Positions 43,252-52,737 are shown, numbered from the stretch's first letter. The stretch is 64,000 nucleotides of DNA from a bacterium (GCA_030622545.1 JAUXGA010000007.1:1-64000), one strand, 5' to 3'. Notes: generated by a model not told the origin, from the letters alone. Program-made: numbers and translations.

Positions 43252-44841
43252 TCAGCTGTTCAGGATTTCCTCAACCTCCGCTTTGTCAACATCCATAATA
43301 TATGGTATTCCACTAACCTCGGCCGCTTCATGAGTCAGAGCCGCAATATCGTTCCTTTCAATATGTTCAAGCGAGAATTTGCGGCTTCCATTCATAAGTT
43401 GTCTTAGGCCTTGTGCAAGTCGCTCGTAGTAGGTGTAAAGCCCAATTGCGCCTGTGGGCAAGTGCTCAAACTCATTTTCCCCAATTTCCCTTCGAAGTTC
43501 GCCCGCAGTAACGAAAATTTCGTCTTTTGAATTACCAAACCGTTCGATGTAAACCGGAATCTGACCTTCCTCAATCGCGCGCCCGATTGTTTTGCCGACC
43601 ATCGCGGCCGCAATCGGACTCCGAGCCATTCCAATCAATTTAACAAATGGCGCGCCCAATGCCAAGCCCTTGAATATCTGGTCTTCGAAAGTGAATCCAC
43701 CAGCGAGGACTAACGCGGGAACCTTCATTCCATTATCCGCAAGGCGTTTAGCATACTTGTAAAGCAGTGAATGCAACTCCACTCCTGGAACCCCCCATTC
43801 ATTCATCATCCGCCAAGGGCTCATACCAGTCCCTCCGCCGGCACCGTCAACAGTTAAAAGGTCAATGCCATACTTGCAAGCGAAGAGAACTGCTCGGGCA
43901 AGGTCCGCCGGTCTGTAAGCTCCGGTCTTCAGGAAGATATATTTCGCGCCAGCTTTACGTAACTCCTCAACACGCTTAGCAAAACTTTCCTCGGTCACCA
44001 TTCCGACTCGGGAATGCCGTTCAAACTCTTTGAACGAACCACGCTCAAAGGCTTTTATCACGGCGGGGTCTGTCGGGTTCGGGAGGACAACGTAGCCGCG
44101 TTCGTAAAGCATCTGGGCTTTTTCAAGGCTCTTGACTTTCACCTCGCCGCCAATATCTTTTGCGCCCTGCCCCCATTTAAGCTCTACGATTTCAACGCCC
44201 AATTTCTCAATGGCATATTCCTGAGTGCCCAGGCGTGTATCCTCGATGTTTGCCTGCACGATGATAGCGCCGTAACCATCACGTTGATAATCTTGAAAGA
44301 GTTTCACTCGGCGCTTAAGGTCAACCGTGTCAAGTACACGACCGTTCTTGATGACCGACTCCGGGTCCATACCGACAACATTCTCGCCAATGGTTAGTCC
44401 TGTACCGGCAAGCGCCGACCCAATTGCCAACCCTTCCCAGTTGTTCTTGGCAATGTCCGTCGAACCAATGCCGGGGATAATCCAGGGATAGCGGAATTTG
44501 AGACCGCCGTCATGACCGAAACGAACCTCGAGGTTAACATTGGGAAAGATAGCTTTATCACTATCCGCCTCAATGCCGTGAGCACCGACAGCAGTACCCA
44601 TAATATTGAAGTGCGAGTAATCGATAGGGTAATCTTTTTCGCTTGCCGTAGTAATAACTCCAAACGGCTGAGGGTAGATTACCTCATGCCCTCTATAGGC
44701 AGATTTGCCGATTTCACACATCCCAATGCAGCCATCGACACAGGTAACACACATCCCTGAAATTGGAGTTATGGAATCATCTGTCCTGTTTTTCGTCAAA
44801 GTAGCTGCAGAACGATTTACCGCCGAGAAGGTTGGCGACAT
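43252..44841 (-). CDS. GltB-like FMN/Fe-S glutamate synthase domain protein
   Basis: A 529-residue protein matching the central FMN-binding domain of glutamate synthase large chain, without the glutamine amidotransferase domain. FMN-domain features are WGQGAKDIGGEVK, LLTVDGAGGGTGMSPW and VLAGGFTFEDQIFKGLALGA. The N-terminus has a CxxCxxxCxxxC cluster (MCVTCVDGCIGMCEIG), likely an extra Fe-S site. It would reduce 2-oxoglutarate plus ammonia to glutamate using electrons from the neighbouring subunits; an ammonia source other than glutamine is implied by the missing amidase part. AGGAGG lies 8 nt before the ATG. Last gene of the redox cluster. Confidence 0.82.
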   Translation of the reverse strand: MSPTFSAVNRSAATLTKNRTDDSITPISGMCVTCVDGCIGMCEIGKSAYRGHEVIYPQPFGVITTASEKDYPIDYSHFNIMGTAVGAHGIEADSDKAIFPNVNLEVRFGHDGGLKFRYPWIIPGIGSTDIAKNNWEGLAIGSALAGTGLTIGENVVGMDPESVIKNGRVLDTVDLKRRVKLFQDYQRDGYGAIIVQANIEDTRLGTQEYAIEKLGVEIVELKWGQGAKDIGGEVKVKSLEKAQMLYERGYVVLPNPTDPAVIKAFERGSFKEFERHSRVGMVTEESFAKRVEELRKAGAKYIFLKTGAYRPADLARAVLFACKYGIDLLTVDGAGGGTGMSPWRMMNEWGVPGVELHSLLYKYAKRLADNGMKVPALVLAGGFTFEDQIFKGLALGAPFVKLIGMARSPIAAAMVGKTIGRAIEEGQIPVYIERFGNSKDEIFVTAGELRREIGENEFEHLPTGAIGLYTYYERLAQGLRQLMNGSRKFSLEHIERNDIAALTHEAAEVSGIPYIMDVDKAEVEEILNS

Positions 44842-44861
44842 TGTTGGACCTCCTTAAACCT

Positions 44862-45554
44862 CTATTTTTCCGAATTTTTCTTTCCGGTAATTTCACATGC
44901 TACACAGGGGTCCATGTAGCACATCATGTCATCGAACTCTTCTTTTTCGACGCATGGCGGACTCAAGTTTGCACACGCACCACAAATCGCTTTGTCGGGT
45001 TCGTTGTATGTGCATCGTAGCTGACAGGCCGGACAAACGTAGATGCAACCGCCACACAAACGGCACTGTTCCGATTTGATATCGAATGGTGTGCCAATGC
45101 TGCGGTTCTGTCCACGATTGCGGAATCCGATGGCTTTCGCCATCATCTGTTCCTCGCACATCCTCACACAAAGCCCGCACAGGATGCAGTCCTCATATTC
45201 TTGCCGAAATCGTTGCTGCCGCACGTCGTGGGCTGCCGCAAGGTCTTGAATGGTCTTCGACTGCGGACATGAGGCCAGATGAAGTTCAAGAATCATCTTG
45301 CGCGCTCGAACAACGCGCGAGGACGCCGTGCGCACCTGCAGGCCTTCCTCGGCCAGATAAGTGCAGGATGTGACCAACTTTGCTTTTGAACCTTCTCCAA
45401 TCTCGACCACACAGAGACGACAGGCACCATAGGGTGACAGTCCCTCCATATAGCATAAAGTCGGAATGGGGAATCCCAGGAATTTCGCAGCTTCGAGGAG
45501 TGTTGTCCCTTCCTCGACCATAACCGGAAGACCATTAATCTTCAAATTAATCAT
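44862..45554 (-). CDS. HoxU/NuoG-N-terminal-like iron-sulfur subunit
   Basis: A 230-residue electron-transfer protein. It has a plant-type [2Fe-2S] domain (Cys34, 45, 48, 64), the His/Cys domain of complex I-type subunits (LELHLASCPQ), and two CxxCxxC clusters (CILCGLCVRMC and CRLCGGCIYVC). A Cys-rich C-terminus (CGACA...CYMDPCVAC) could bind another cluster. It would wire electrons from the NuoF module to the glutamate synthase subunit. The ATG overlaps the stop of the NuoF-GltD gene (ATGA). Confidence 0.85.
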   Translation of the reverse strand: MINLKINGLPVMVEEGTTLLEAAKFLGFPIPTLCYMEGLSPYGACRLCVVEIGEGSKAKLVTSCTYLAEEGLQVRTASSRVVRARKMILELHLASCPQSKTIQDLAAAHDVRQQRFRQEYEDCILCGLCVRMCEEQMMAKAIGFRNRGQNRSIGTPFDIKSEQCRLCGGCIYVCPACQLRCTYNEPDKAICGACANLSPPCVEKEEFDDMMCYMDPCVACEITGKKNSEK

Positions 45555-48500
45555 GTTGAGTGTTCCACTGTTGAAGCAGTCTCGTTCTCCTGCTCCGTTA
45601 ACTCTTTCTCTTTCGGTTGAGTGAATTCAAGATCACACCGCAGGCATCTCATTGCTTCACATTTTGCGTCGTCTTCAGGAAGAGCCATCTCCACCTCGAC
45701 GAAACTGCTTGTTCGCTGTTCGATGGGTATATGAGGCGGTTCCGCGCGTCGCAATTGGCTCAACTCTTCCTCGCTTATTTCAAGAGGTTCCACATAATTC
45801 TGTGGCACCTTGGCTCGCTCAGGCTGTCGAAGTTCCTCGCCACGGATGTACCGGTCAATCATCACAGCTGCTTTCTTCCCAGCAGCAATAGCATCCACGA
45901 CTGTATTCGGCCCTGTGACGACATCACCACCGGCGAATACACCGGGACGGCTGCAACTGAGGTGATATTTATCCGCATATAGCGTTCCGTCATCCTCAAT
46001 CTTCAGCTCTGGCTCTCCGGATGGAGAAATAGAATCCACATCCGGTTGCTCACTAATGGCAACAACTAATGTGTCAAGTGGCAGGATGAATTCACTGTTG
46101 GGAATGGGAACTGGTTTTCGGCGACCGCTGTAGTCAATTTCACCCAGTTTGTTGCGAATACATTCAATACCTGTTAAACGGCCTTTATCTGTTAGAATCC
46201 GAATCGGCATCACAAGGGTTTCGAACTTAATCGCTTCTTCGCCTGCCGCATCGATTTCCTCAGAAAAGGCGGGCATTTCTTCACGCGTGCGGCGGTATAG
46301 AAGGGTCACGCTCTGGACATCTTTCTGACGCAGCGCGGTCCGTGCCGCGTCAACGGCTGAATTACCCCCTCCAACCACACCTACCCGACCTTTTGCCAGT
46401 TGTTCGCCGTTGATGTTGTAGGCCTTTAGGAACTCAATCGAGGGGAAAACACCTTCACTCTCTTCCCCTTCAAGACGGAGTCGGCGACCTTTCTGTGCTC
46501 CCACGGCTACGAAGACAGCTTTGAAACCATCTGCGAAGAGCTTTTCAATGGTAACATCTTTCCCCAATTCGTGGTTGCACTTCAGGGTCACGTTCTCATC
46601 GAGAATGGCGTCTATCTCCTTGGTCAATACCTCGCGAGGCAGCCGATAAGCCGGAATGCAACTGAACATCATACCACCGGGCTTGGAATCAGCCTCGAAG
46701 ATAGTAACTTGATACCCCAGTAGCGAGAGATAGTGAGATGCCGTTAATCCAGCTGGGCCTGCTCCGATGACAGCAACTTTGTCCGTCTTTTTCTCCAACG
46801 CTTTCGTCGGCTGGTAAATCGATGGGTCAATTTTGTCGGTGATAAAGCGTTTCAAAGCCCGGATAGCCACAGGACGGGTGCCGGTTTGTCCCAATCGGCA
46901 TCTCTCCTCGCACTTGTGGTCACAAACTCTGGCGCAAATGGAAGGAAATGGGTTCGCCTCACGGATAGCCTTATAGGCATCCTCGTATTCACCCCGCGCG
47001 ATATGAGCGACATAGCGCCATGCTTCCGTGCCAATCGGGCATGTGGATTGACAGGGCGCACCTACTAAATCTTTGCACACACCCGCCCTGCAGCGACCGT
47101 CCACGATATGCTCGATGTACTCTTCGCGGAAGTAGCGCAAGGTTGACAAGACAGGATTGGAAGCGGTCTGTCCTAAACCGCACATCGTCGTATCAGCGAC
47201 CACATGTGCAAGTTCTTCAAGTAAATCAAGTTGTTCTAATGTGCCACGCCCTTCGGATATGTCCTCCAGAATCTCATACATGCGCTGCGTGCCTTTGCGG
47301 CAGGTATAGCACTTGCCGCAGGATTCGTCACGCAGGAAATTCATATAGTATTTAGCGATATCGACCATACAGCTCTCTTCGTCCATCACGATCATGCCGC
47401 CCGATCCCATGATCGAGCCGGCTTCGGCCAAGCTGTCATAATCGATGGACAAGTCGAACTTCTCGGCAGGAATGCAGCCACCCGACGGGCCACCAGTTTG
47501 TACGGCCTTGATAGGGACTTTGCCGATAGAACCACCGCCAATGTCGTAGATGATTTCCCGGATGGTGGTGCCCATTGGAACCTCTACCAAACCCGTATTT
47601 TTAATCTTACCTACCAGGCTGAATATCTTTGTACCGCTGTTGCCGGGAACCCCTACCTTAGCATACTCATCAGCCCCTTTGCTAATGATTACGGGTATGT
47701 TGGATAGGGTTTCAACATTGTTAATGCAGGTTGGACGTCCCCACAAACCCTTTTGAACCGGATAAGGAGGTCTTTGTCTCGGCTCACCCATATGACCTTC
47801 AATGGAGCGGATGAGTGCGGTTTCCTCGCCACATACAAACGCTCCGGCGCCGCGGACAATTTCTATATCGAAATCCAGTCCGGTATTGAGGATGTTTTTC
47901 CCCATAAGACCGAGTTCACGAGCCTGGCGGATAGCAATCAGAGCGTGCTTAATTGCTAACGGATATTCACTGCGCACATAGATGAATCCCTTGGTCGCAC
48001 TGATAGCTATGGCCGCTATGAGCATACCTTCCAGAACGGCATGGGGGTTCCCCTCCAACAGACTCCTGTCCATATAAGCGCCGGGGTCGCCCTCGTCGGC
48101 ATTGCAGACGATGTATTTCTGTCCTGAACCATTTCCTGCAGCCTGGGCGGACTCCCATTTGACGCCAGTTGGGAAACCTGCACCCCCACGCCCTCTCAGA
48201 CCGGACTGCTTGACCTCTTCGACTATCCATTCAGGGTTGATATTCAGCAAAACCTTCCCTAAGGCGTGGTATCCTCCACGCCGGGTATAATCGAAAATCC
48301 TTATTGGGTCTATCTGCTCATTCTTTCCAAGAATCGTCCGTGTCTGTTTTTTGAAAAACGGGATGTCATCCTGACAGTGTTGGCATTCGTGATATTCTGA
48401 TTCTCGGTATAATAGCTCTTCGACGACCTGACCCTTCAGTGCAGATTCGATAATGCGGGGAACATCATCCATGCTAAGCCTGGGATATAAATGTTTTCCG

Positions 48501-48745
48501 GGCTCGACCAATATGAAGGGGTCTTGTTCGCAAAAACCTTGACATCCGGTTACTCGCAGCGAAACTTGCTCGTGAAGATTATGCTCCAGCGAATATCTCT
48601 TTATAATTCTTAGGATGTCGTTCGCGCCGCTGGCCTGACCACCGGTTCCGGCACAAACAACGAGACATGGTCTATCTGGCTCAGGTTCTTCAACGATTTG
48701 TCGGCGAAAACTCAAGAACTCTTCGACCGTTGCCAGTCGATACAT
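45551..48745 (-). CDS. NuoF-GltD fusion: NADH-binding FMN subunit joined to an NfnB/GltD-type FAD oxidoreductase
   Basis: A 1064-residue fusion. Residues 1-105 are a thioredoxin-like Fe-S domain. Residues ~135-540 are NuoF: the FMN/NADH motifs GLRGRGGAGFPTG and CNADEGDPGAYMDR, an SLBB part, and the N3-type [4Fe-4S] ligands CGKCYTC...TMCGLG. Residues ~550-1000 are a glutamate-synthase-small-chain-like oxidoreductase with CQSTCPIG...CDHKCEERC, FAD motif VIGAGPAGLTASHYLSLLGY and NAD(P) motif GVVGGGNSAVDAA. In domain 1 the usual CxGTGC reads CAGTGG (Cys31, Gly36), losing one ligand unless nearby Cys27 substitutes. It probably links NADH and NAD(P)H pools to glutamate synthesis. GAGGAG precedes the ATG. 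Confidence 0.9.
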   Translation of the reverse strand: MYRLATVEEFLSFRRQIVEEPEPDRPCLVVCAGTGGQASGANDILRIIKRYSLEHNLHEQVSLRVTGCQGFCEQDPFILVEPGKHLYPRLSMDDVPRIIESALKGQVVEELLYRESEYHECQHCQDDIPFFKKQTRTILGKNEQIDPIRIFDYTRRGGYHALGKVLLNINPEWIVEEVKQSGLRGRGGAGFPTGVKWESAQAAGNGSGQKYIVCNADEGDPGAYMDRSLLEGNPHAVLEGMLIAAIAISATKGFIYVRSEYPLAIKHALIAIRQARELGLMGKNILNTGLDFDIEIVRGAGAFVCGEETALIRSIEGHMGEPRQRPPYPVQKGLWGRPTCINNVETLSNIPVIISKGADEYAKVGVPGNSGTKIFSLVGKIKNTGLVEVPMGTTIREIIYDIGGGSIGKVPIKAVQTGGPSGGCIPAEKFDLSIDYDSLAEAGSIMGSGGMIVMDEESCMVDIAKYYMNFLRDESCGKCYTCRKGTQRMYEILEDISEGRGTLEQLDLLEELAHVVADTTMCGLGQTASNPVLSTLRYFREEYIEHIVDGRCRAGVCKDLVGAPCQSTCPIGTEAWRYVAHIARGEYEDAYKAIREANPFPSICARVCDHKCEERCRLGQTGTRPVAIRALKRFITDKIDPSIYQPTKALEKKTDKVAVIGAGPAGLTASHYLSLLGYQVTIFEADSKPGGMMFSCIPAYRLPREVLTKEIDAILDENVTLKCNHELGKDVTIEKLFADGFKAVFVAVGAQKGRRLRLEGEESEGVFPSIEFLKAYNINGEQLAKGRVGVVGGGNSAVDAARTALRQKDVQSVTLLYRRTREEMPAFSEEIDAAGEEAIKFETLVMPIRILTDKGRLTGIECIRNKLGEIDYSGRRKPVPIPNSEFILPLDTLVVAISEQPDVDSISPSGEPELKIEDDGTLYADKYHLSCSRPGVFAGGDVVTGPNTVVDAIAAGKKAAVMIDRYIRGEELRQPERAKVPQNYVEPLEISEEELSQLRRAEPPHIPIEQRTSSFVEVEMALPEDDAKCEAMRCLRCDLEFTQPKEKELTEQENETASTVEHST

Positions 48746-48793
48746 ATGCTACTCCTCGATCTCGTTTATTGGATAGAATTTGCTAAACTTAGA

Positions 48794-49630
48794 TTAACCT
48801 ACATCAAGTATATGACCTTTGCAACCGCGGCGTGGACAAATCTGAACAGTACCTCCGCCGCGCAGAATTAAAGGTACCATTTGAGCTCCACACTCCGGAC
48901 AGTCTGACCCGCCGATGAGTTCCGTATGGCAGTGCGGACAGAACAAGTGGAGCACTGTGTCATACGGGGTCTTGTATTCCTCTTCGATGTTATAGCTGCC
49001 ATAGAGACTGGATAATCTTAGCCATCCATGTTGTTGACCGAACGATTGAGTAATCTTGACTGATGGAAAACCATCAATGGGATGCTCGGGATCCATCAGA
49101 CTGTGGTTGCAGCGTGAACAACTTACTTCAACAGGGAAAATCCTTCGGTCAGTCTTTATTTCTATCTTGTCAAGACCCTCGCGGGTTTTCTCGATTATTT
49201 CTCGAACCTTGGACGCATTAACATGTGAAAAGTAGTGGCCGTCCACGACAACTACAGGGCCAAGAGCGCAAGCTCCAAGGCAGTTAACCGTCTCTAAGGT
49301 GAACTTCCTATCGGGAGTTGTCTCCCCAGGTTTTACATCAAGTTGTCTTTCAAATTCAGCGGCAACTCGAGGCGCTCCGCGCACGTGGCAGGCCGTTCCC
49401 ACACAGACGGAGACGAGATGTTCGCCTCGCGGTGTTAGACTGAATGCCCTGTAAAAGGTGGCAACGCCATAGATATCGACCAATGGACGCTTTGTCGTTT
49501 CTGCGACAATTGTTAAGGCGTCAGCAGGAAGGTATCCAAATTTTGCTTGTACCTCTTCCAGGATCGAGATAAGTCCCCCTTGATCATCGAGATGCCGCTC
49601 CACAATGGCAGGGATTTCATCTGTTGTCAT
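48794..49630 (-). CDS. NuoE-like [2Fe-2S] subunit with a C-terminal double zinc-ribbon extension
   Basis: A 278-residue protein. Residues 1-150 are NuoE/HydC-like with all four [2Fe-2S] ligands (Cys76, Cys81, Cys117, Cys121). The remaining ~130 residues are unusual: a CxxC...(CSRCNHSL) segment and a zinc-ribbon (CPHCHTEL...CPECGAQM) plus a terminal CPRRGCKGH. NuoE proteins normally end near residue 165. It starts the NADH-handling operon; GGTGA lies before its ATG and the next gene begins 48 nt later. Confidence 0.85.
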   Translation of the reverse strand: MTTDEIPAIVERHLDDQGGLISILEEVQAKFGYLPADALTIVAETTKRPLVDIYGVATFYRAFSLTPRGEHLVSVCVGTACHVRGAPRVAAEFERQLDVKPGETTPDRKFTLETVNCLGACALGPVVVVDGHYFSHVNASKVREIIEKTREGLDKIEIKTDRRIFPVEVSCSRCNHSLMDPEHPIDGFPSVKITQSFGQQHGWLRLSSLYGSYNIEEEYKTPYDTVLHLFCPHCHTELIGGSDCPECGAQMVPLILRGGGTVQICPRRGCKGHILDVG

Positions 49631-49995
49631 AGGTTCACCATATTGGGTAGAATCGTTTATAATGATTGTGTTTCACTTGGTAATCGTGACCATCCGGCGA
49701 GTAATGAGTATGGATAACCCGAACGCAATTCTGGTTGCAAAGTCGAGGACGATTTCTTTCTCATTAGGAAATTTATAAGAATTCTCCTCAAAAGCAAGTG
49801 AAATCCTTTGCGAATGAAGGAAGGAATGAATGGATTTGAAACCACTACTTTCTTAATGTTTCAAAAACAGGAAGTAGTTCAGAAAGAATACCCCGCTTCT
49901 TCTTTCACATCCCTTTTATCCCTCCGCCTTGGACTGTGCCCATACGACAGTGGTGATACCTACCAAATCCCTTACCTGTTTGGGCAGATGTTATC
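49631..49995. other. Intergenic region between NuoE-like and gdhA genes
   Basis: 365 nt with no supported gene. A long-loop inverted repeat ACTACTT...AAGTAGT (49844-49878) could end gdhA transcription. A convincing promoter for the NuoE-like gene was not found; the best -10-like string is TATAAA about 30 nt before its ATG. Confidence 0.4.
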
Positions 49996-51336
49996 TCACG
50001 CGTAGAGGCCTCGAAGCTCCGAGGCATGGCAAACGCGCTGTATTGAAAAGATGAAAGCAGCGGTGCGCATTGGGACTTTATTATGTAACGATGTCTCCAA
50101 AACATTCTGGAAGGCATTGTCCATGATTCTTTTCAAATCTTCTTGGATTCGCTCTTCAGACCAGTAATATCCCATACGGTTCTGAACCCACTCAAGATAA
50201 GATACAGTCACGCCTCCTGCATTACAGAGGATGTCAGGGATAATGAAGGTTTTCTTCTTCTCAAGAATGTCATCTGCTTCAGGCGTTAAGGGGCCATTGG
50301 CGCACTCTGCGATGATTTTGGCCTGCACACGAGGGGCATTTGCTTCTGTAACTTGGTTTTCCAAGGCGGCGGGGATCAACAGATCTACGGGAAGCTCCAG
50401 CAGTTTCATTGGGTCGCGCATCTTTTCGACCTTGGCGACTTTCTCAAAATCCTTCAGAGTCCCATTTTCCTTCACATGCGCAATGGCCATCTCAGGATCA
50501 ATTCCCTGTTCGCTAAAGAAAGCTCCATCAATATCAGAAATCGCCTGAATGGTGCAGCCGTCCTGATGCAGCAGCTTCGCCGCGTAGGAACCGGCGTTGC
50601 CGAACCCTTGTACGGCTACGGTAAGTTTAGAAAGATCCATGCCCAAATGCTCAACCGTACGATGCACACAATACACCATTCCCTGTGCAGTCGCTGCGGC
50701 TCTACCGGCTGATCCTCCCAACTCGATGGGTTTGCCTGTTACAACAGCAGGTAAGAACTCTTGGTGGTGCATGGAATAGGTGTCCATGAACCACGCCATA
50801 ATCTGGGGATTGGTATTGACATCCGGAGCAGGAATATCCTTGTCTGGGCCAAACAGGTCAATCATTTCGGCGAAATAGCGACGCGCCAGTCGCTCGAGTT
50901 CTCCTTGGCTCAGCTTCCGGGGATCAACGACTACCCCCCCTTTGCCGCCTCCCATAGGAATACCCACTACCGCACACTTATAGGTCATCCAAAAAGCCAG
51001 AGCCTTGACCTCCTCAACATCCACATCCGGGTGAAAACGAACTCCTCCTTTAGCAGGACCAAGGGCGACATTATGCTGCACGCGATAACCCGTAAAAACC
51101 TCTATGGAGCCATCGTCCATACGGACAGGAAGTTTAACCTCTGTAACCCTCCGCGGTTCTTTAATCACAGCCACTTGATTGGGTGCGAGTTTTAGGAGTT
51201 TGGCCGCCCGGTCAAATTGCTTCAGCGCATTGTCAAAGGCCGATGGATGGTCGGTCAGGTGTGTTTCTTTGAGGATTTTGTCATATTGCTCCTCGTTTTT
51301 CGCTTCCAACTCCCGAAGGGTTTGCCCTGTCGCCAT
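49996..51336 (-). CDS. gdhA: Glutamate dehydrogenase
   Basis: A 446-residue NAD(P)-dependent glutamate dehydrogenase that interconverts glutamate with 2-oxoglutarate and ammonia. The catalytic region is GPAKGGVRFHP...PMGGGKGG (second Lys catalytic) and the Rossmann loop is VQGFGNAGSYAAK. Length matches the hexameric ~450-residue class. AAAGGAAAG lies before its ATG. It lies directly upstream of the glutamate synthase/NuoEF cluster on the same strand, although a 365-nt gap may give it separate transcription. Together they would set the balance between ammonia assimilation and glutamate catabolism. Confidence 0.95.
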   Translation of the reverse strand: MATGQTLRELEAKNEEQYDKILKETHLTDHPSAFDNALKQFDRAAKLLKLAPNQVAVIKEPRRVTEVKLPVRMDDGSIEVFTGYRVQHNVALGPAKGGVRFHPDVDVEEVKALAFWMTYKCAVVGIPMGGGKGGVVVDPRKLSQGELERLARRYFAEMIDLFGPDKDIPAPDVNTNPQIMAWFMDTYSMHHQEFLPAVVTGKPIELGGSAGRAAATAQGMVYCVHRTVEHLGMDLSKLTVAVQGFGNAGSYAAKLLHQDGCTIQAISDIDGAFFSEQGIDPEMAIAHVKENGTLKDFEKVAKVEKMRDPMKLLELPVDLLIPAALENQVTEANAPRVQAKIIAECANGPLTPEADDILEKKKTFIIPDILCNAGGVTVSYLEWVQNRMGYYWSEERIQEDLKRIMDNAFQNVLETSLHNKVPMRTAAFIFSIQRVCHASELRGLYA

Positions 51337-51694
51337 TGCTATCTTTCCTTTCTTTGAAAATTATTGGAAGTATAATGTAGGTCATGTATGTTAGAAAGAA
51401 CCAGATGTTTTGGATTCATCGTCGTGAAAAGCAAATTCATAGGAAGGATCATTACAATTTACTGTAATCTTCTCCTAAAATCAATAGAGAACGTGCTGTC
51501 CGAATAATATAAGCCTAAGCTTCAGTCCATCCAGTCCGGATAACATCCCGATAAGAAAATCTTCCTCTCATTCAATGTCAAATTCATGTCCAATTTGCGG
51601 CGATCCAAGTTCGAAAAGGGGAATGGGGGCGCGGCGACCCTGTTGTGTAACAACCTGATTAAATTGGGATTAACCATCCCCCGGATCAGACCCT
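51337..51694. other. Intergenic region upstream of gdhA
   Basis: About 360 nt without a supported gene. A TATACT box on the minus strand near 51375 may serve gdhA, but no good -35 is visible. A small hairpin GGGAT-TAACC-ATCCC lies near 51666-51680. Confidence 0.35.
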
Positions 51695-51880
51695 TTGAAC
51701 TATAACACCCGCAATCTCCATAATAACAATCTCTTACGCCACCTCCCTATAATCACCATCCAAATCCACGCCTCCATCATCACCCCTCCCCGCAAATTAT
51801 CGCCCCTTAAAATACAGCTCTCTTATCCCCCTAATCATCCGCCCCCCCCCCCAGCCCCAGAACAGCTCCCCACCTGTCCC
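51695..51880. other. Guanine-depleted, cytosine-rich tract with G4 potential on the minus strand
   Basis: Across 51701-51853 the plus strand has only about seven G residues, while C is by far the commonest base. It includes a run of twelve or more C at ~51842-51853 and many CCCC blocks. The complementary strand therefore has numerous G-runs (GGGGAGGGG, GGGGG). It lies just downstream of the RecB-like nuclease gene stop (51914, minus), so its transcript would be G-rich. No credible protein is encoded. Confidence 0.6.
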
Positions 51881-51913
51881 AGGGCTTGCTCATTAAGTAC
51901 GTCCCCCAGCGTC

Positions 51914-52717
51914 TCACATCAGCGGATCAGCGATGCAATTCACCTTGAATGGACAGTCCACGCATTGCCAGCCGGGGTTCGGATAGAAAAGCTCCTGTCT
52001 TATGGCATCACTAATCATTAGCAACATCCGTGTGAATCGCTGGGCATCCTGATAGGTTCGCTGGGTTTCGTACTTCAGGTACAGGGGCGTCTTGTTCTTT
52101 AGTAGCACATCAAAGCGTAGGTGGACGGGTTCGTTTTTATCTGAATAAGTTTCCCGCGCCCAAAGGCTGTAGGCTGTCAGCTGTAGGTTTCGTTGCACGG
52201 AATCTTCATTGTAACGTGAACTGGCTGTTTTGTAATCCACGAATACAATATTCCCGTCATCGATTCGTTCAATCAGATCCACCTTTCCGACTAAGGGTAC
52301 GCCCAAAGTTTCTCCGGTTTCCTTGTCCGCGACATCCAGGGGAAACTTTTCCTCTACACCAAGCACATCACTGGGGGTGACATTTTTCATGAAGCAGTCT
52401 AACATGGCATGGCCTTGCTGTTGTAGTTCGATAGGATCTTTCCCGGTCTTGAATTTCATCTCCACTTTACCACAATCCCTGTAAAGCCGCGTATCAAAAA
52501 CGTCCTTCAGGTCTGTGATGGATGTTTTCTTACCACTGGAATGATCAATGTAAAATCTTTCAATCGTTGCATGGATGGCGGAACCAAGTATTAAGGCTGC
52601 TGGGATAAAGGGCCATTCTTCCCGATCGATGTATTGATAGCGATATCTAAGTGGACAGATTAAGTACGTGTTGACTTGGCTGTAGCTGATGTGGTTGGGG
52701 ATGTTTGAATAGCTCAT
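51914..52717 (-). CDS. RecB/Cas4-like PD-(D/E)XK nuclease with Fe-S cysteines
   Basis: A 267-residue single-domain nuclease. The N-terminal SYSQVNTYLICPLRYRY has the first cysteine; the core has LGSAIHATIERF (His), VGKVDLIERID (Asp) and IVFVDYKTAS (Asp-X-Lys); the C-terminus has CVDCPFKVNC. This is the PDDEXK_1/Cas4 layout with a four-Cys iron-sulfur site. No CRISPR or AddB/RecB partner is nearby. AAAGGA lies 9 nt before the ATG. A truncated gene abuts its 5' side and a skewed tract its 3' side, so it may be part of an insertion. Role in DNA repair or defence unknown. Confidence 0.82.
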   Translation of the reverse strand: MSYSNIPNHISYSQVNTYLICPLRYRYQYIDREEWPFIPAALILGSAIHATIERFYIDHSSGKKTSITDLKDVFDTRLYRDCGKVEMKFKTGKDPIELQQQGHAMLDCFMKNVTPSDVLGVEEKFPLDVADKETGETLGVPLVGKVDLIERIDDGNIVFVDYKTASSRYNEDSVQRNLQLTAYSLWARETYSDKNEPVHLRFDVLLKNKTPLYLKYETQRTYQDAQRFTRMLLMISDAIRQELFYPNPGWQCVDCPFKVNCIADPLM

Positions 52718-52737
52718 GGTGTTTTTCCTTTGGGTAA

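Noticed and set aside
51914-52717. Cas4 of a CRISPR system
   Set aside because: No repeats or other cas genes are visible in the window, so only the nuclease family is called.
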